DNA from: WQXF01 sp031553615 | GTDB lineage: Bacteria > Bacillota > Clostridia > Christensenellales > Aristaeellaceae | Length of the DNA stretch: 64,000 bases | Direction: 5' to 3' | Assembly (NCBI GenBank): GCA_031553615.1 | Contig: JAVBLJ010000029.1 | Coordinates: forward strand, 35,327 to 99,326 | Shown: positions 26,397 through 34,606 of the stretch, one piece after another | How positions within the stretch are numbered: position 1 is the stretch's first letter | How the letters are laid out: each line of letters begins with the position of its first letter | Notes under the pieces: generated by a model | Seen by the model: only the letters and a program-made list of their open reading frames with translations | Database searches by the model: none | Told to the model about the DNA's origin: nothing | Made by a program: the position numbers and the translations under genes

Positions 26397-27053
26397 ATGT
26401 CTGACAAGGTCAAAAGCGCATACAAACAATCTAAGAATATCTACGATGCTGTGCTGACGCAAAGCAAGTGGTGGTCGAGGTTGTACATCCGCTTTTTCTG
26501 GGCGGTAGACGATATGGAAATTGCCCGCCAGCTGTTCGAGAGGCTGCCAGCGGATTTTTGCGGCGCGTTGCTGGACGTCCCCTGCGGCACGCTGAACCTG
26601 ACCATCGAGCAGTACAGGACAATGCCGCACAGCCCGATTACCTGCCTTGATTATTCGGAGGAGATGTTGGCGAAAGCGGCGGATCGGATGGCGCAGTATC
26701 ATCTGGTCAACTTGAGCGCTATGCAAGGGGACGTGGGAAACCTGCCCTTTGCGGATGGCGCCTTTGACGCCGTGCTCTCCATGAACGGATTTCATGTGTT
26801 CCCCGACAAGCCAAGAGCCTACGCCGAAACAGCGCGCGTGCTGAAGCCGGGCGGCATGTTCCTTGGGTGCTTTTATGTAAAGGGAGAGCGGTGGCGCAGT
26901 GATTTTGTCGTGAACGCTGTCCTTGCCCGAAAAGGCTGGTTCACGCCGCCGTTTGAAACCAAGGATCAGGCAATATCTTCGCTTCGGCAGCACTATTCCC
27001 AGGTAGAAGTGCAGAACGACAAGGCGATGGTTTGGTTTTACTGCATCAAGTAA
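26397..27053 (+). CDS. Class I SAM-dependent methyltransferase of the iron operon
   Basis: A 218-residue UbiE-like methyltransferase from ATG 26397, preceded by GGGAGG; the longer frame from TTG 26355 starts inside a tandem repeat and is rejected. Motif I is LLDVPCGTLNL, the acidic residue of motif II is in ITCLDYSEEML, motif post-I is GDVGNLPFADGAFDAV and motif III is ARVLKPGGMF. The substrate is unknown. Being last in an apparent iron-regulated transport operon suggests it acts on the imported chelate or cofactor, or on a self-made metallophore (inference). Its TAA stop ends on the first base of repeat element copy 2. Confidence 0.85.
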   Translation: MSDKVKSAYKQSKNIYDAVLTQSKWWSRLYIRFFWAVDDMEIARQLFERLPADFCGALLDVPCGTLNLTIEQYRTMPHSPITCLDYSEEMLAKAADRMAQYHLVNLSAMQGDVGNLPFADGAFDAVLSMNGFHVFPDKPRAYAETARVLKPGGMFLGCFYVKGERWRSDFVVNAVLARKGWFTPPFETKDQAISSLRQHYSQVEVQNDKAMVWFYCIK

Positions 27054-27215
27054 TACCAATTCCAATTAGGTTTTGCGAATAAGCCAGCGAGAGATTTTTT
27101 CGTTCGGCTAGGAGTCCGAAGGAGGCGTAGCCAGCAGCTACGCTGACCGAGGCACGACAACGCCGATCGGAAATAGATCCGCTGGATTGTGGCAAAACGT
27201 AGTTGGAATGGGTAT
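27053..27215 (+). mobile_element. 163-bp dispersed inverted-repeat element, copy 2
   Basis: Same length, orientation and ends as copy 1. The core from GGCTAGGAGTCC to GCCGATCGG is identical. It begins at the last base of the methyltransferase stop. Its right end joined to flanking AAT makes a TATAAT at 27213-27218, which could act as a -10 box for the next gene; the nearest -35 candidate, TTGTGG, is 20 bases away, so this is weak. Confidence 0.85.
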
Positions 27216-27300
27216 AATAGTGGATTATCGTTTTCTACTATTTGGACCGTAATGCTTAAATCTGTTCTCATCAATTACCCAAAAGGAGGTGGAAAATGGA

Positions 27301-27762
27301 ATGATCGTTGATGTTAATCAGTTATTCGAGATGCTTTTAAGCAACAATGAAGAGGTGCAAAAAAGAGGGTTGGAACAGGCTGACAAAGTAAAATATCTTT
27401 CAATTTTTGTCCTGCCGACCGAAGGAAAAGCTCTCTGGGAAAACTGTGCAAAAGCCCTGTCAAACAAAACTGATGAGGAGTTGGAACCGTACCTAATATC
27501 TATACTTGATTGGTTCAAGGACGCAAATTGGCCGGGTTTTATGATTATCTATGAAAGACTAAAAAAAATGCCGGCGAAGATGCTTGCCCATCCTTATCAG
27601 ATTGCCGTAACCATAGCACAAGAAACGCGGCAGGATGAATCTAAGATGTGGTTGACTTATCTAGCTGGTTTGATAACAAACCAGGAACTTCTGGAATTCC
27701 TTCCGCTCGATCAACAAAAACTATTGAAAAAATATTATAAAAAATGGTGGGTGCACCAATGA
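27301..27762 (+). CDS. Small A+T-rich gene, possible DUF5071-like helical repeat protein
   Basis: A 153-residue protein starting at ATG 27301, 11 bases after AAGGAGG; a GTG at 27289 overlaps that site and is less likely. It is predicted all-helical. YLISILDWFKDANWPGFMIIYERLKKMP resembles the DUF5071/HEAT-like pattern where a conserved D-x-NWP follows an amphipathic helix. No catalytic motif is seen. Base composition is markedly poorer in G+C than the neighbours, and the gene is bounded by repeat element copy 2 and a rearrangement scar, so recent acquisition is likely. Such proteins are sometimes immunity-like, but nothing here proves it. Confidence 0.65.
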   Translation: MIVDVNQLFEMLLSNNEEVQKRGLEQADKVKYLSIFVLPTEGKALWENCAKALSNKTDEELEPYLISILDWFKDANWPGFMIIYERLKKMPAKMLAHPYQIAVTIAQETRQDESKMWLTYLAGLITNQELLEFLPLDQQKLLKKYYKKWWVHQ

Positions 27763-27904
27763 CCTCTATGCGCTGCCGGATGAAGCGCCCTCCCCTGTTC
27801 GCAGCCGGCGCATCGCTGTGATCCCGCAGGGCAGAGCGGCGCTGGATACCCTGACGGTGATGGAGAATGTCTTGCTTCCCAGCCTGATGGGCAGAAGAAG
27901 CATG
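27761..27904 (+). pseudogene. Remnant of an ABC-transporter ATPase gene
   Basis: In-frame residues SRRIAVIPQG and LDTLTVMENVLLPSLMGRR match the Q-loop region of lipoprotein/antimicrobial-peptide-type ABC ATPases. Neither Walker A nor the signature motif remains. The fragment begins right after the preceding stop and ends abruptly where RCC1-like sequence starts. Confidence 0.6.
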
Positions 27905-27911
27905 CCCGGCG

Positions 27912-28628
27912 GGGTTTTATACCTCCTTTGCCTTCTTCAAGGATGGTTCCCACTGGGGCCGAGGGCTTGCCTTTCCCCCGGAGCATGATATCGGCTTTGA
28001 CGGGTTGGCGAAAGCCACCAGCATCAGCACCAATCAATTTGTCGGCGTTGATCGGAACGGATCCTTTATGGTCCATCCCTGGTTCTTTGAGGGATACGAT
28101 GAGGAAGGGAATCTGATACGCACATCCACCTACGATGCCACCGAGCTGAAAGATATCATTCAGATTGCCTCTGGCCTTAATCTTATGGTCTGCCTAACCG
28201 CCGATGGCCGTCCCCATCTGTATGGCTATCACCCAGATCTACAACAGGCCGTGGAAGGCTGGGAGAACATCGTGAAAGTTAGTGCCTACAACCATGTCGT
28301 GGGCCTCCGCGCCGATGGCACGGTAGAGGCCACCGGCACGAATCTGTATGGGGAATGTGACGTGAAGGGCTGGACGGGCATCATCGACATCGCCGCCAGC
28401 GAGGATTACACATTGGGTCTGCGTGCGGATGGGACAGTTGTCGCCACCGGCAACAACCCGTTTGGCGCCTGTGACGTGGAGGCGTTTAAAGACATTGTGC
28501 AAATCGAAGCGAGCAGGTTTTTTTCTGTTGGCCGCACAAAGCAAGGCACGCTTCAGTATGCGGGGGATTTCCGTTTCCTTGATAAGACGGACGCCCAAGG
28601 CTACATCTATACGTCCTCCGGAAAATAG
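27912..28628 (+). pseudogene. 5'-truncated RCC1-like repeat gene
   Basis: From 27912 the frame reads GFYTSFAFFKDGSHWGRG, then repeated RCC1-type units (LRADGTVEATGTNLYGECDV, LRADGTVVATGNNPFGACDV) that fold as propeller blades. The sequence before an internal ATG at 28005 is plainly part of the same protein, but no start codon or ribosome site precedes it because the ATPase remnant is joined there. Only about three to four blades remain of the usual seven. A shortened product from ATG 28005 (207 residues) is possible but has no good ribosome site. Confidence 0.65.
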
Positions 28629-28662
28629 GCCGCAGCCCCTATCCTCGCCTCCCCCTTATTTC

Positions 28663-28690
28663 TTGACATTGTATGACGTCCTGGTACAAT
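28663..28690 (+). promoter_or_regulatory. Strong promoter of the serpin gene
   Basis: Perfect TTGACA (28663-28668), a 16-base spacer and TACAAT (28685-28690) with an extended TGG. It ends 73 bases before the serpin ATG. Confidence 0.85.
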
Positions 28691-28763
28691 AAGGGGCAAT
28701 GAGCAAAGCAAACTCCTATGCGGAAGGCCATGCGAATTGAGGTTAACAAGAGGAGGCGAACGC

Positions 28764-30032
28764 ATGAAACCCGTTTTCGCCATTTTCATTTGTTTGTGCC
28801 TTGGTGCCCCCTTAACGGTCTCTGCGGCGGGCACAAATGACGGTGCGGCCAACATCCCACCTGTAGCCGCACAAGACGCATCTTCTATCATGCAGGAGGA
28901 GCGGAGTGAGTCGGCGGAAGCCGTGGCAGCCGGCGCGAACGCGTTCGCCTTTCGATTGAGCGCAAAGCTTGCCCAACAGGCGGGCGACGGAAATCTTGTG
29001 TGCGCACCGTATTGCGTATGGCTCCCGTTGGCGGCGTTGGTTAACGCGGCGGATGATCCGCATAAAGCGGAGGTGCTGGCGACACTAGATGTGGCGGGCA
29101 TCAGTGAGGAGGACATCAACCAAGCAGCCCTGCGCATGTTGTATGACCTGACCATGGACGAGACAAGGATAGAGAATCACACGCCGTTAAAAATCGCCAA
29201 TGCGATCTTCGTTGATCAAAAGTATACGCTGAAGAGCAATTTCACCCAGGTGTTTCAAAATTTCTATCAAGGAACCGCCATGAACTTGGATTTCGCCTCA
29301 CAGGAGGCTGCCGAAGCGGCAAATCAGTGGGCGAGCGATAACACGGAGGGGTTGATCACCAATATCGTCCAGGAATTCGCCCCTTGTACCGTCGCGGCTA
29401 TCGCCAATGCCGTCTATTTCTCTGACCGGTGGCTGGAGGCTTTTTCTCCGGCTGGGACGGAAAAGGGCGTATTCCATTCTCCAGCCGGGAAGACAAGTGC
29501 GTTTTTTATGCAACGCGATTCGCGCTGCCTGTATTACGAAGATGAGGCCGTTCAGGCCCTGCCGCTATCGTTCCAGCAAGGTGGTGCACTGCATATTATC
29601 CTTCCCAAGAACGGGAACGCCGTTGGGCTGTTGTCCTCCATGACGAGCGAGGATTTCCTACAAATTATCGAGGGCTACGAGTACAAAAGAGGCAAATTAC
29701 GGTTGCCGCGGTTTTTCATCGAAAGCGAGGTTATGAACCTGGCCGACACGCTTATAGCGCTGGGCGTTCCGCTGTTTGATGAGAACAAGCCCTTGCTAAG
29801 TGAACTGATCAATGAAGATGTCCTTTGGATTTCAGATGCGTGTCAAAAGGCGATGATAGAGGTGGATGAGTATGGAAGCGTTGCTGCCGCCGCCGCCCTG
29901 AAGATGTTAAGGACACCCAAAGCCACAAGGTCCCCCGAGGAACCGTTCGAGATGATCTGCAACAAGCCGTTTGTGTTCGTTTTGTACGGCAGCAATCAGG
30001 TGCTATTTACTGGCGTCGTCAATCAACCGTAA
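28764..30032 (+). CDS. Secreted serpin (serine/cysteine protease inhibitor)
   Basis: A 422-residue protein from ATG 28764 (AGAGGAGG 5 bases before). A signal peptide runs to about VSAAG. The serpin fold is shown by NAIFVDQKYTLKSNF, AIANAVYFSDRWLEAF and the C-terminal KPFVFVLYGSNQVLFTGVV. The reactive-loop hinge VDEYGSVAAAAALKM has Gly at P15, a small residue at P14 and alanines at P12-P8, the pattern of inhibitory serpins. The scissile bond probably lies within LRTPKA, suggesting attack by a trypsin- or elastase-like enzyme, though the loop register is not fixed. Serpins act once, by trapping the protease covalently. Likely protects surface proteins against host or competitor proteases in the gut. 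Confidence 0.92.
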   Translation: MKPVFAIFICLCLGAPLTVSAAGTNDGAANIPPVAAQDASSIMQEERSESAEAVAAGANAFAFRLSAKLAQQAGDGNLVCAPYCVWLPLAALVNAADDPHKAEVLATLDVAGISEEDINQAALRMLYDLTMDETRIENHTPLKIANAIFVDQKYTLKSNFTQVFQNFYQGTAMNLDFASQEAAEAANQWASDNTEGLITNIVQEFAPCTVAAIANAVYFSDRWLEAFSPAGTEKGVFHSPAGKTSAFFMQRDSRCLYYEDEAVQALPLSFQQGGALHIILPKNGNAVGLLSSMTSEDFLQIIEGYEYKRGKLRLPRFFIESEVMNLADTLIALGVPLFDENKPLLSELINEDVLWISDACQKAMIEVDEYGSVAAAAALKMLRTPKATRSPEEPFEMICNKPFVFVLYGSNQVLFTGVVNQP

Positions 30033-30140
30033 AATTGTGGAGGAAGATGCCGGTTGACCGGCGGTTGGGTGGGCAAGGAAACGCGCACTCGTGAGGCGAT
30101 TACTTTCGCGGTCAAGTGATTCGGCTTGTTGTCGCCGATT

Positions 30141-30167
30141 TTGGAGCCAAACCGTACATGGTATAAT
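30141..30167 (+). promoter_or_regulatory. Promoter of the deoxyribosyltransferase-like gene
   Basis: TATAAT (30162-30167) with an extended TGG, and TTGGAG (30141-30146) 15 bases upstream. Confidence 0.65.
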
Positions 30168-30230
30168 CGAGGCCGAAACACACGGCGGGGATGCTCGCGC
30201 GGAATAACGATGGTTTTGTGGAGGTTGAGG

Positions 30231-30650
30231 ATGAGATTCTATATCGCTTCAAGGCTTGCAAACCACGGGCAAGTGCGGCGCCTTGCGGGGTTGCTAAAGG
30301 ACGCTGGATGGGAACATACCTATGATTGGACGGCCCATGATCTCGGCGAAGAGATGGATGGGGAAACGCTGCAAGCGATCGCGCAAAAAGAAGCGGAGGG
30401 CGTGAAAAATGCCGATGTTGTCATTGTGCTGACGCCCCAAGGCCGGGGAACGCATGTGGAAATGGGCATGGCCATTGCCCTGCATAAAAGGGTCTACCTA
30501 TGCCATGAGGACGATTGGTTCTTTCAATGCGACGACAATACTTCGACCTTCTACTGGCTTCCCAATATGGTGCGTTTTGTGGGGAGCATCGAAGCGTTGG
30601 CGGAAAGGGTGCGGGCTGATTGCGCCGCAATGCCGACCGCCGACCGATAA
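30231..30650 (+). CDS. Nucleoside 2-deoxyribosyltransferase-like protein
   Basis: A 139-residue protein from ATG 30231, 6 bases after GGAGG; the longer frame starts before the -10 box and is rejected. FYIASRLAN at the start, ADVVIVLTPQGRGTHVEMGMAIALHKRVYL in the middle and a short final helix match the small Rossmann-like deoxyribosyltransferase family, where the glutamate in THVEMG is the usual nucleophile. Members swap bases on deoxynucleosides or cleave nucleotides; many small versions are uncharacterised. It stands alone between its own promoter and a terminator. Confidence 0.8.
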   Translation: MRFYIASRLANHGQVRRLAGLLKDAGWEHTYDWTAHDLGEEMDGETLQAIAQKEAEGVKNADVVIVLTPQGRGTHVEMGMAIALHKRVYLCHEDDWFFQCDDNTSTFYWLPNMVRFVGSIEALAERVRADCAAMPTADR

Positions 30651-30700
30651 GGAAGCTTGTTCATCGGCGGTTCCCCTTATTGGACCGCGAGGATCGCACA

Positions 30701-30739
30701 AAAAACGGAGCCGCCAGATGAGCTGGCCGCCCCGTTTTT
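30701..30739. terminator. Bidirectional terminator between converging genes
   Basis: AAAAACGG and CCGTTTTT flank an inner GCCAG/CTGGC stem, with more T-rich sequence following. It serves the + gene ending at 30650 and possibly the - operon ending at 30829. Confidence 0.85.
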
Positions 30740-30828
30740 CTTTTTCCCCAAGCTGCGCTTTGCGGCACAGCCGCGTTCGAAGCCCCTGATGTCGCGTCCG
30801 TCCGGTCAGCGCGAACGGCCTTCATGCC

Positions 30829-31968
30829 TTACAGGCCGACGAATACCTGATTGCGGCAGGATTTCTCCGCCGCCAAGCAAAGCCTCGCGCTCAAAATCCC
30901 CGCTTCCATGGGCGAAACGCTTTCACCGCCCCGGGCCACCTCCAGAAAATTCTGGGCGAGCACCCGGTCGCCGCCGAAGTGGCTCATCTTCGCGGTATCA
31001 AAGCTGTGCCGCTCCACCGTAGGCACCATGTGCGAAACCACGGTCAGCTCATTGGTGTACCAATCGAATTCCAGGGTGCCCCGATAGCCGATGAACCTTG
31101 CGCCCCGCCGCGCGGCGGCCTTGCGGGCCACGAAATTCTGGGTATACGTCCCGTGCGCGCCGGATGCGAAGCGCACGATGGCTGTTCCGGAATCCTGGTT
31201 TCCGGTATCCACCGCAAAGCAGCAGCCTTCGCCCTGTACGTCCTCAAACCGCTCGCGGGTCAGCACGAAGGGGCTTTCGGGGCAGGTCTTGCGCTCCGCG
31301 CACTGGCCGCAAGTGAGCCCGGCGGGCTTGTCGCCGCGGAACACGCCCTTGCTATCCATGGCGCAAATCTGCGTGGGCTTCTGCCCTACCAGGTGCAAGA
31401 TATAATCGAAATCGTGGGTCGCCTTTTGCAGCCAGAGACCGCCGGTGATGCCGTCATCCCGATACCAGCTGTGGTAGTACACGCCGCCATAGGGCACGTT
31501 GTTGACGGCTTGAACCTGCTCCACCGCGCCGATTTTGCCGCTTTCCAGCAGCTCCTTTGCCAGGGTAACCAGCGGGCTGGTGCGCAGCGGAAAGGAGCAC
31601 ACCACCCGGGCGGCGGTGCGGATCGCCGTGGCCTCCAGCATATCCAGCTCGGCGGCGGTGCGGCCCACCGGCTTTTCCATAAAGAGGGGCAGCCCAGCCT
31701 CCATGAGTCGCTCAGCATAATCCGCGTGAAGATCGCACCGGGTTGCCAACAGTGCGCCCTCGTACGGGCCGGACTCCAGCGCCGAACCGATGTCCGCGAA
31801 ATAGCGCGGCTCCGGCCCCTTGTAGGCGCTGGCCAGGTGCCCGGCCGCGTATTCCCGGTTAGGGTCCACCACGGCGGAGACCACCAAATCCTCTTCCCAG
31901 GCCACCAGTTCCTTGAGCACCGTGGCGGCGCGCAGGCCGCAGCCCACGATCAGCAATCGAAAGCCCAT
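30829..31968 (-). CDS. Gfo/Idh/MocA-family sugar oxidoreductase
   Basis: A 379-residue NAD(P)-dependent oxidoreductase. N-terminal Rossmann motif LLIVGCGLRAATVLKEL, the family EKPVG motif with its catalytic lysine, then the C-terminal sheet domain with HDFDYILHLVG. A cysteine cluster (LTCGQCAERKTC) in the C-terminal half is a possible metal site. Members oxidise or epimerise sugars, inositols or uronic acids. It is the last gene of a five-gene leftward operon with a GH4 enzyme, a sialidase-fold protein, a TIM-barrel isomerase and an M55 peptidase, so it probably acts on the released monosaccharide. Confidence 0.88.
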   Translation of the reverse strand: MGFRLLIVGCGLRAATVLKELVAWEEDLVVSAVVDPNREYAAGHLASAYKGPEPRYFADIGSALESGPYEGALLATRCDLHADYAERLMEAGLPLFMEKPVGRTAAELDMLEATAIRTAARVVCSFPLRTSPLVTLAKELLESGKIGAVEQVQAVNNVPYGGVYYHSWYRDDGITGGLWLQKATHDFDYILHLVGQKPTQICAMDSKGVFRGDKPAGLTCGQCAERKTCPESPFVLTRERFEDVQGEGCCFAVDTGNQDSGTAIVRFASGAHGTYTQNFVARKAAARRGARFIGYRGTLEFDWYTNELTVVSHMVPTVERHSFDTAKMSHFGGDRVLAQNFLEVARGGESVSPMEAGILSARLCLAAEKSCRNQVFVGL

Positions 31969-32021
31969 CCTTACACATCCCTTGCCGGAATTTTAGTGCG
32001 ACGCTTCTCTAGAAACTGGGG

Positions 32022-33293
32022 TTAGATGCACGCGCGGATGTACGGCTTGTTAATCTCCCAAAGCTCGTCCAGCAGCGCCACCGCCGCATCGGTATGGTGA
32101 ATAACCGGATCGCAGAGCAGCGCCTGCAGCGCCAGCTCCTTGCTGCCCTTCAGCGCCGCCATCACGGAAAGCCGCTGCGGACCCACCTGCTGGTTCATGA
32201 GCGCCACCATGCCCATGGGCATCTCGCCCACGTGCACTTTGTGGATGCCGGAAGCGTCCGCCGTGATGGGCACCTCCACCGCCACGTCGGGGGGCAGGTT
32301 GGTGATGGCGCCATCGTTGAGCACGATGCCCGAGGGGAATACCGTGGGGATATTGAAGTGCATCGCGCGGATCAATTCCACCGCCTGCTCGCCGGAGGGC
32401 CGCAAAAAGGTGGTCGGCGCGCCGTTTTGGGTCATGGTCTGCACGTCCTGCGCCATCTTGATCCGGGCCTGGGCGTCGGCGTCGAAGTTGTAGCCGTGCT
32501 CTCCGGCCTGGTAGCCGTAGCCCTGGTATTCGCCCAGGTGATCATCGGAGCAGGTGGGCCAAGCGCCAAAGGAACGGGCCATGAACCGGGAATAGGGCAT
32601 GAACGAGGAATCGAAAGCCTTCTCCGTCCGCCAGTACTCGGGGTAGAGGTCCTGGCCGCTCTCCTTGTCCCGCAGGCTGAGCACCCACTGGAAATGGTTC
32701 ATGCCCGCCGCGTACAGCGAAAGGCTTTCCGGCTTGCGGCCCATCATGTAAGCCAGCGCGGCCCGGGCCATGAATATCCCATGGCATAGGCCCACGGAGC
32801 GAATCTTGCTGTATTGGTTCACCGCCAGCACGATGCGGGTTTCCGGGTTGGAGAAATTCAGGAAGTACGCGTTGGGGCACAGCTCCTCCATGTCGCGCAC
32901 GATGTCCATCACCATGGGCAGGGTGCGCAGCGTGAAGAACAGCGCGCCGGGGCCGCCGTTTTCCCCCAGGCAGTGGCGCACGCCGTGCTTTTTGGGGATT
33001 TCGAAATCCTGCTTCCACAGCTCGCACCGCTCGATGGCGATGCTCGAAACCACAAAGTCCGCGCCCGCCAGCACATCCCGGCGATGCAGCGTGGCCTCGA
33101 TGGTCAGGCCCATGCCGGTATCCTGGTTGAGCCTGCGGGCCAATCCGGCCATGCGATCCAGGTTGGTTTGGTCGATATCCACCAGGGAGAGGGTGGATCC
33201 CTCCAAATCCCGGCAGGTGAAGATATCCTGAAACGTGGGCAGACCAAAGCTCATGCTGCCCGCACCGATGAATACGATCTTGGGTTTTCTCAT
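32022..33293 (-). CDS. Glycoside hydrolase family 4 enzyme (NAD- and Mn-dependent)
   Basis: A 423-residue GH4 protein. The NAD loop GAGSMSFG is at 10-17; NFSNPETR at 146-153 and the metal-binding Cys170-His171 in the CHGI motif follow; GMNH at 197-200 is the other conserved metal/substrate loop. GH4 enzymes break glycosidic bonds by an oxidation-elimination route and need NAD+ and Mn2+. The CHGx form is associated with alpha-glucuronidase/galacturonidase members rather than CHEV (alpha-glucosidase) or CHSx (alpha-galactosidase), so a uronic-acid substrate is the best guess. No signal peptide: cytosolic. AGGAGGG lies before the ATG. Confidence 0.9.
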   Translation of the reverse strand: MRKPKIVFIGAGSMSFGLPTFQDIFTCRDLEGSTLSLVDIDQTNLDRMAGLARRLNQDTGMGLTIEATLHRRDVLAGADFVVSSIAIERCELWKQDFEIPKKHGVRHCLGENGGPGALFFTLRTLPMVMDIVRDMEELCPNAYFLNFSNPETRIVLAVNQYSKIRSVGLCHGIFMARAALAYMMGRKPESLSLYAAGMNHFQWVLSLRDKESGQDLYPEYWRTEKAFDSSFMPYSRFMARSFGAWPTCSDDHLGEYQGYGYQAGEHGYNFDADAQARIKMAQDVQTMTQNGAPTTFLRPSGEQAVELIRAMHFNIPTVFPSGIVLNDGAITNLPPDVAVEVPITADASGIHKVHVGEMPMGMVALMNQQVGPQRLSVMAALKGSKELALQALLCDPVIHHTDAAVALLDELWEINKPYIRACI

Positions 33294-33336
33294 GGTTTTT
33301 CCCTCCTAATCGATGCATTGAGAAGGTGCGCCTGCG

Positions 33337-34542
33337 CTACAGCCGATCCGTATCGATGACCTCGCAGCAGATGTCTTCCTTGTTGTGATCGTAGCCCACC
33401 AGCAGGCGGCCCTTTTCCACTCGGCAGCAGGGATATTGGTGGCCGGTGGCCTTGAGCAGACCCTTGCGGCGCATCTCGGTGGGGCTGTCGTTGATCATGA
33501 ATATCTTGTTGAACACCACGCCTTCGTCGCTAAGCAGCAGGGTCAGCGCGCCGCGATCCAGCAGGTTGGCGTTGGTGTTGTTGACCAGAAAAAAGCGGCC
33601 GTCGGACAACCGGCCCGCGTAGATTCGGGCCATGGAATCCGGAATATCGGAGAGTATGGGCGCGGAGAAGGTGTGGCCATTGTCGTCCGACCAATTGACG
33701 TACACGCGGCAGGAGGCGGCCTCATCCCGCCAGAACACGAAAATCCGGCCCGGCTTGCCATCCCTGCCGTCGATCTGGTACCAGGTCGATTCCCCATAGG
33801 GGAACCAAGCCCCCTCCGGCTCGGGCACAAAAATGAACTCCGGCGGCTCGCAAATGTCGTTGCCGGGCCAGAGCAGGATGGCCGGGCCTTCGCTCTTGGT
33901 GTTGCATACGCACATCAGGCGGCCCTCCTGGGTCAGGCGCGGGGCCTCAAACAGCCACTTGACGCGGGTGCCAAAGGAGAACGCCTTCTCCCAGCTGTGG
34001 GCGTCGGTGGACTTGTACACGTCAATGTAGGCGCTCTCCGGGCGAATGCGGCGCATGCCGGTCACGGCCTCATCGTGCTCGGTTTCCTCGGTCATGATGA
34101 CGCAATACAGCGCGTCGGGGGTGGTATGGAGCGCCACGCAATTGTGGGCCCACTGGCTGCCCTGCTCCACATCCAGCACCACCCAGGCCTCGCTCCACGC
34201 CCGGCCATCGGCGGAGGTGGCCATCAGCACGCGCTGGCCCGCGTCCTCCTCGTTGCGCAGGCCGTTGGACCAGGCGTAGTACATCTGCCCCTTGAAGGTA
34301 GTGAGCTGGTTGTGATGGTTGTAGGAGCCGTGGAACTCGTTGCCGTAGTACACAATGGAGCGGGTCGCGTGCCGGATATAGGGGATGATGGCCGGATCGG
34401 CACCCTTGGTGCCGTGGTCGTCGTCCTTCATCAGGCATTCGAACAGCTTGAAGCTCCTGCGCCAGCGATACTCTCGCAGTTGTTCCGCCACCTGGGGGGA
34501 TAGCATGCATACTTCCTTGCGGGTCTTGATTTGCATCTCCAT
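33337..34542 (-). CDS. Sialidase-fold (BNR/Asp-box) cytosolic propeller protein
   Basis: A 401-residue protein with Asp-box-like turns (TSADGRAWSEAW, KSTDAHSWEKAF, SDDNGHTFSAP) that mark a six-bladed sialidase-type propeller. An early conserved stretch, FHGSYNHHNQLTTFKGQMYYAWSNG, shapes the active-site face. It has no signal peptide, so it would act on imported oligosaccharides. The classical sialidase arginine triad cannot be assigned by eye, so substrate is open; several non-sialidase hydrolases and lyases share this fold. Same operon as the GH4 gene, 43 bases apart. Confidence 0.75.
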   Translation of the reverse strand: MEMQIKTRKEVCMLSPQVAEQLREYRWRRSFKLFECLMKDDDHGTKGADPAIIPYIRHATRSIVYYGNEFHGSYNHHNQLTTFKGQMYYAWSNGLRNEEDAGQRVLMATSADGRAWSEAWVVLDVEQGSQWAHNCVALHTTPDALYCVIMTEETEHDEAVTGMRRIRPESAYIDVYKSTDAHSWEKAFSFGTRVKWLFEAPRLTQEGRLMCVCNTKSEGPAILLWPGNDICEPPEFIFVPEPEGAWFPYGESTWYQIDGRDGKPGRIFVFWRDEAASCRVYVNWSDDNGHTFSAPILSDIPDSMARIYAGRLSDGRFFLVNNTNANLLDRGALTLLLSDEGVVFNKIFMINDSPTEMRRKGLLKATGHQYPCCRVEKGRLLVGYDHNKEDICCEVIDTDRL

Positions 34543-34560
34543 CGGTATTCATCCTCTCAC

Positions 34561-34606
34561 GCTTTAATTTGCGCTTTGATTTATGCTTTGATTACGCTTT
34601 GATCAC
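34561..34606 (-). repeat. Four degenerate 11-12-bp repeats starting at the isomerase stop codon
   Basis: Read leftward, GCGTGATCAAA, GCGTAATCAAA, GCATAAATCAAA and GCGCAAATTAAA follow one another. The first contains the last codon and the TGA stop of the upstream gene; the copies carry TAA. Stops fall in all three frames. Confidence 0.75.

Noticed and set aside
27213..27218. TATAAT made by the element end and its flank as a dedicated promoter
   Set aside because: No good -35 at proper spacing and the junction is unique to one copy; kept only as a remark.
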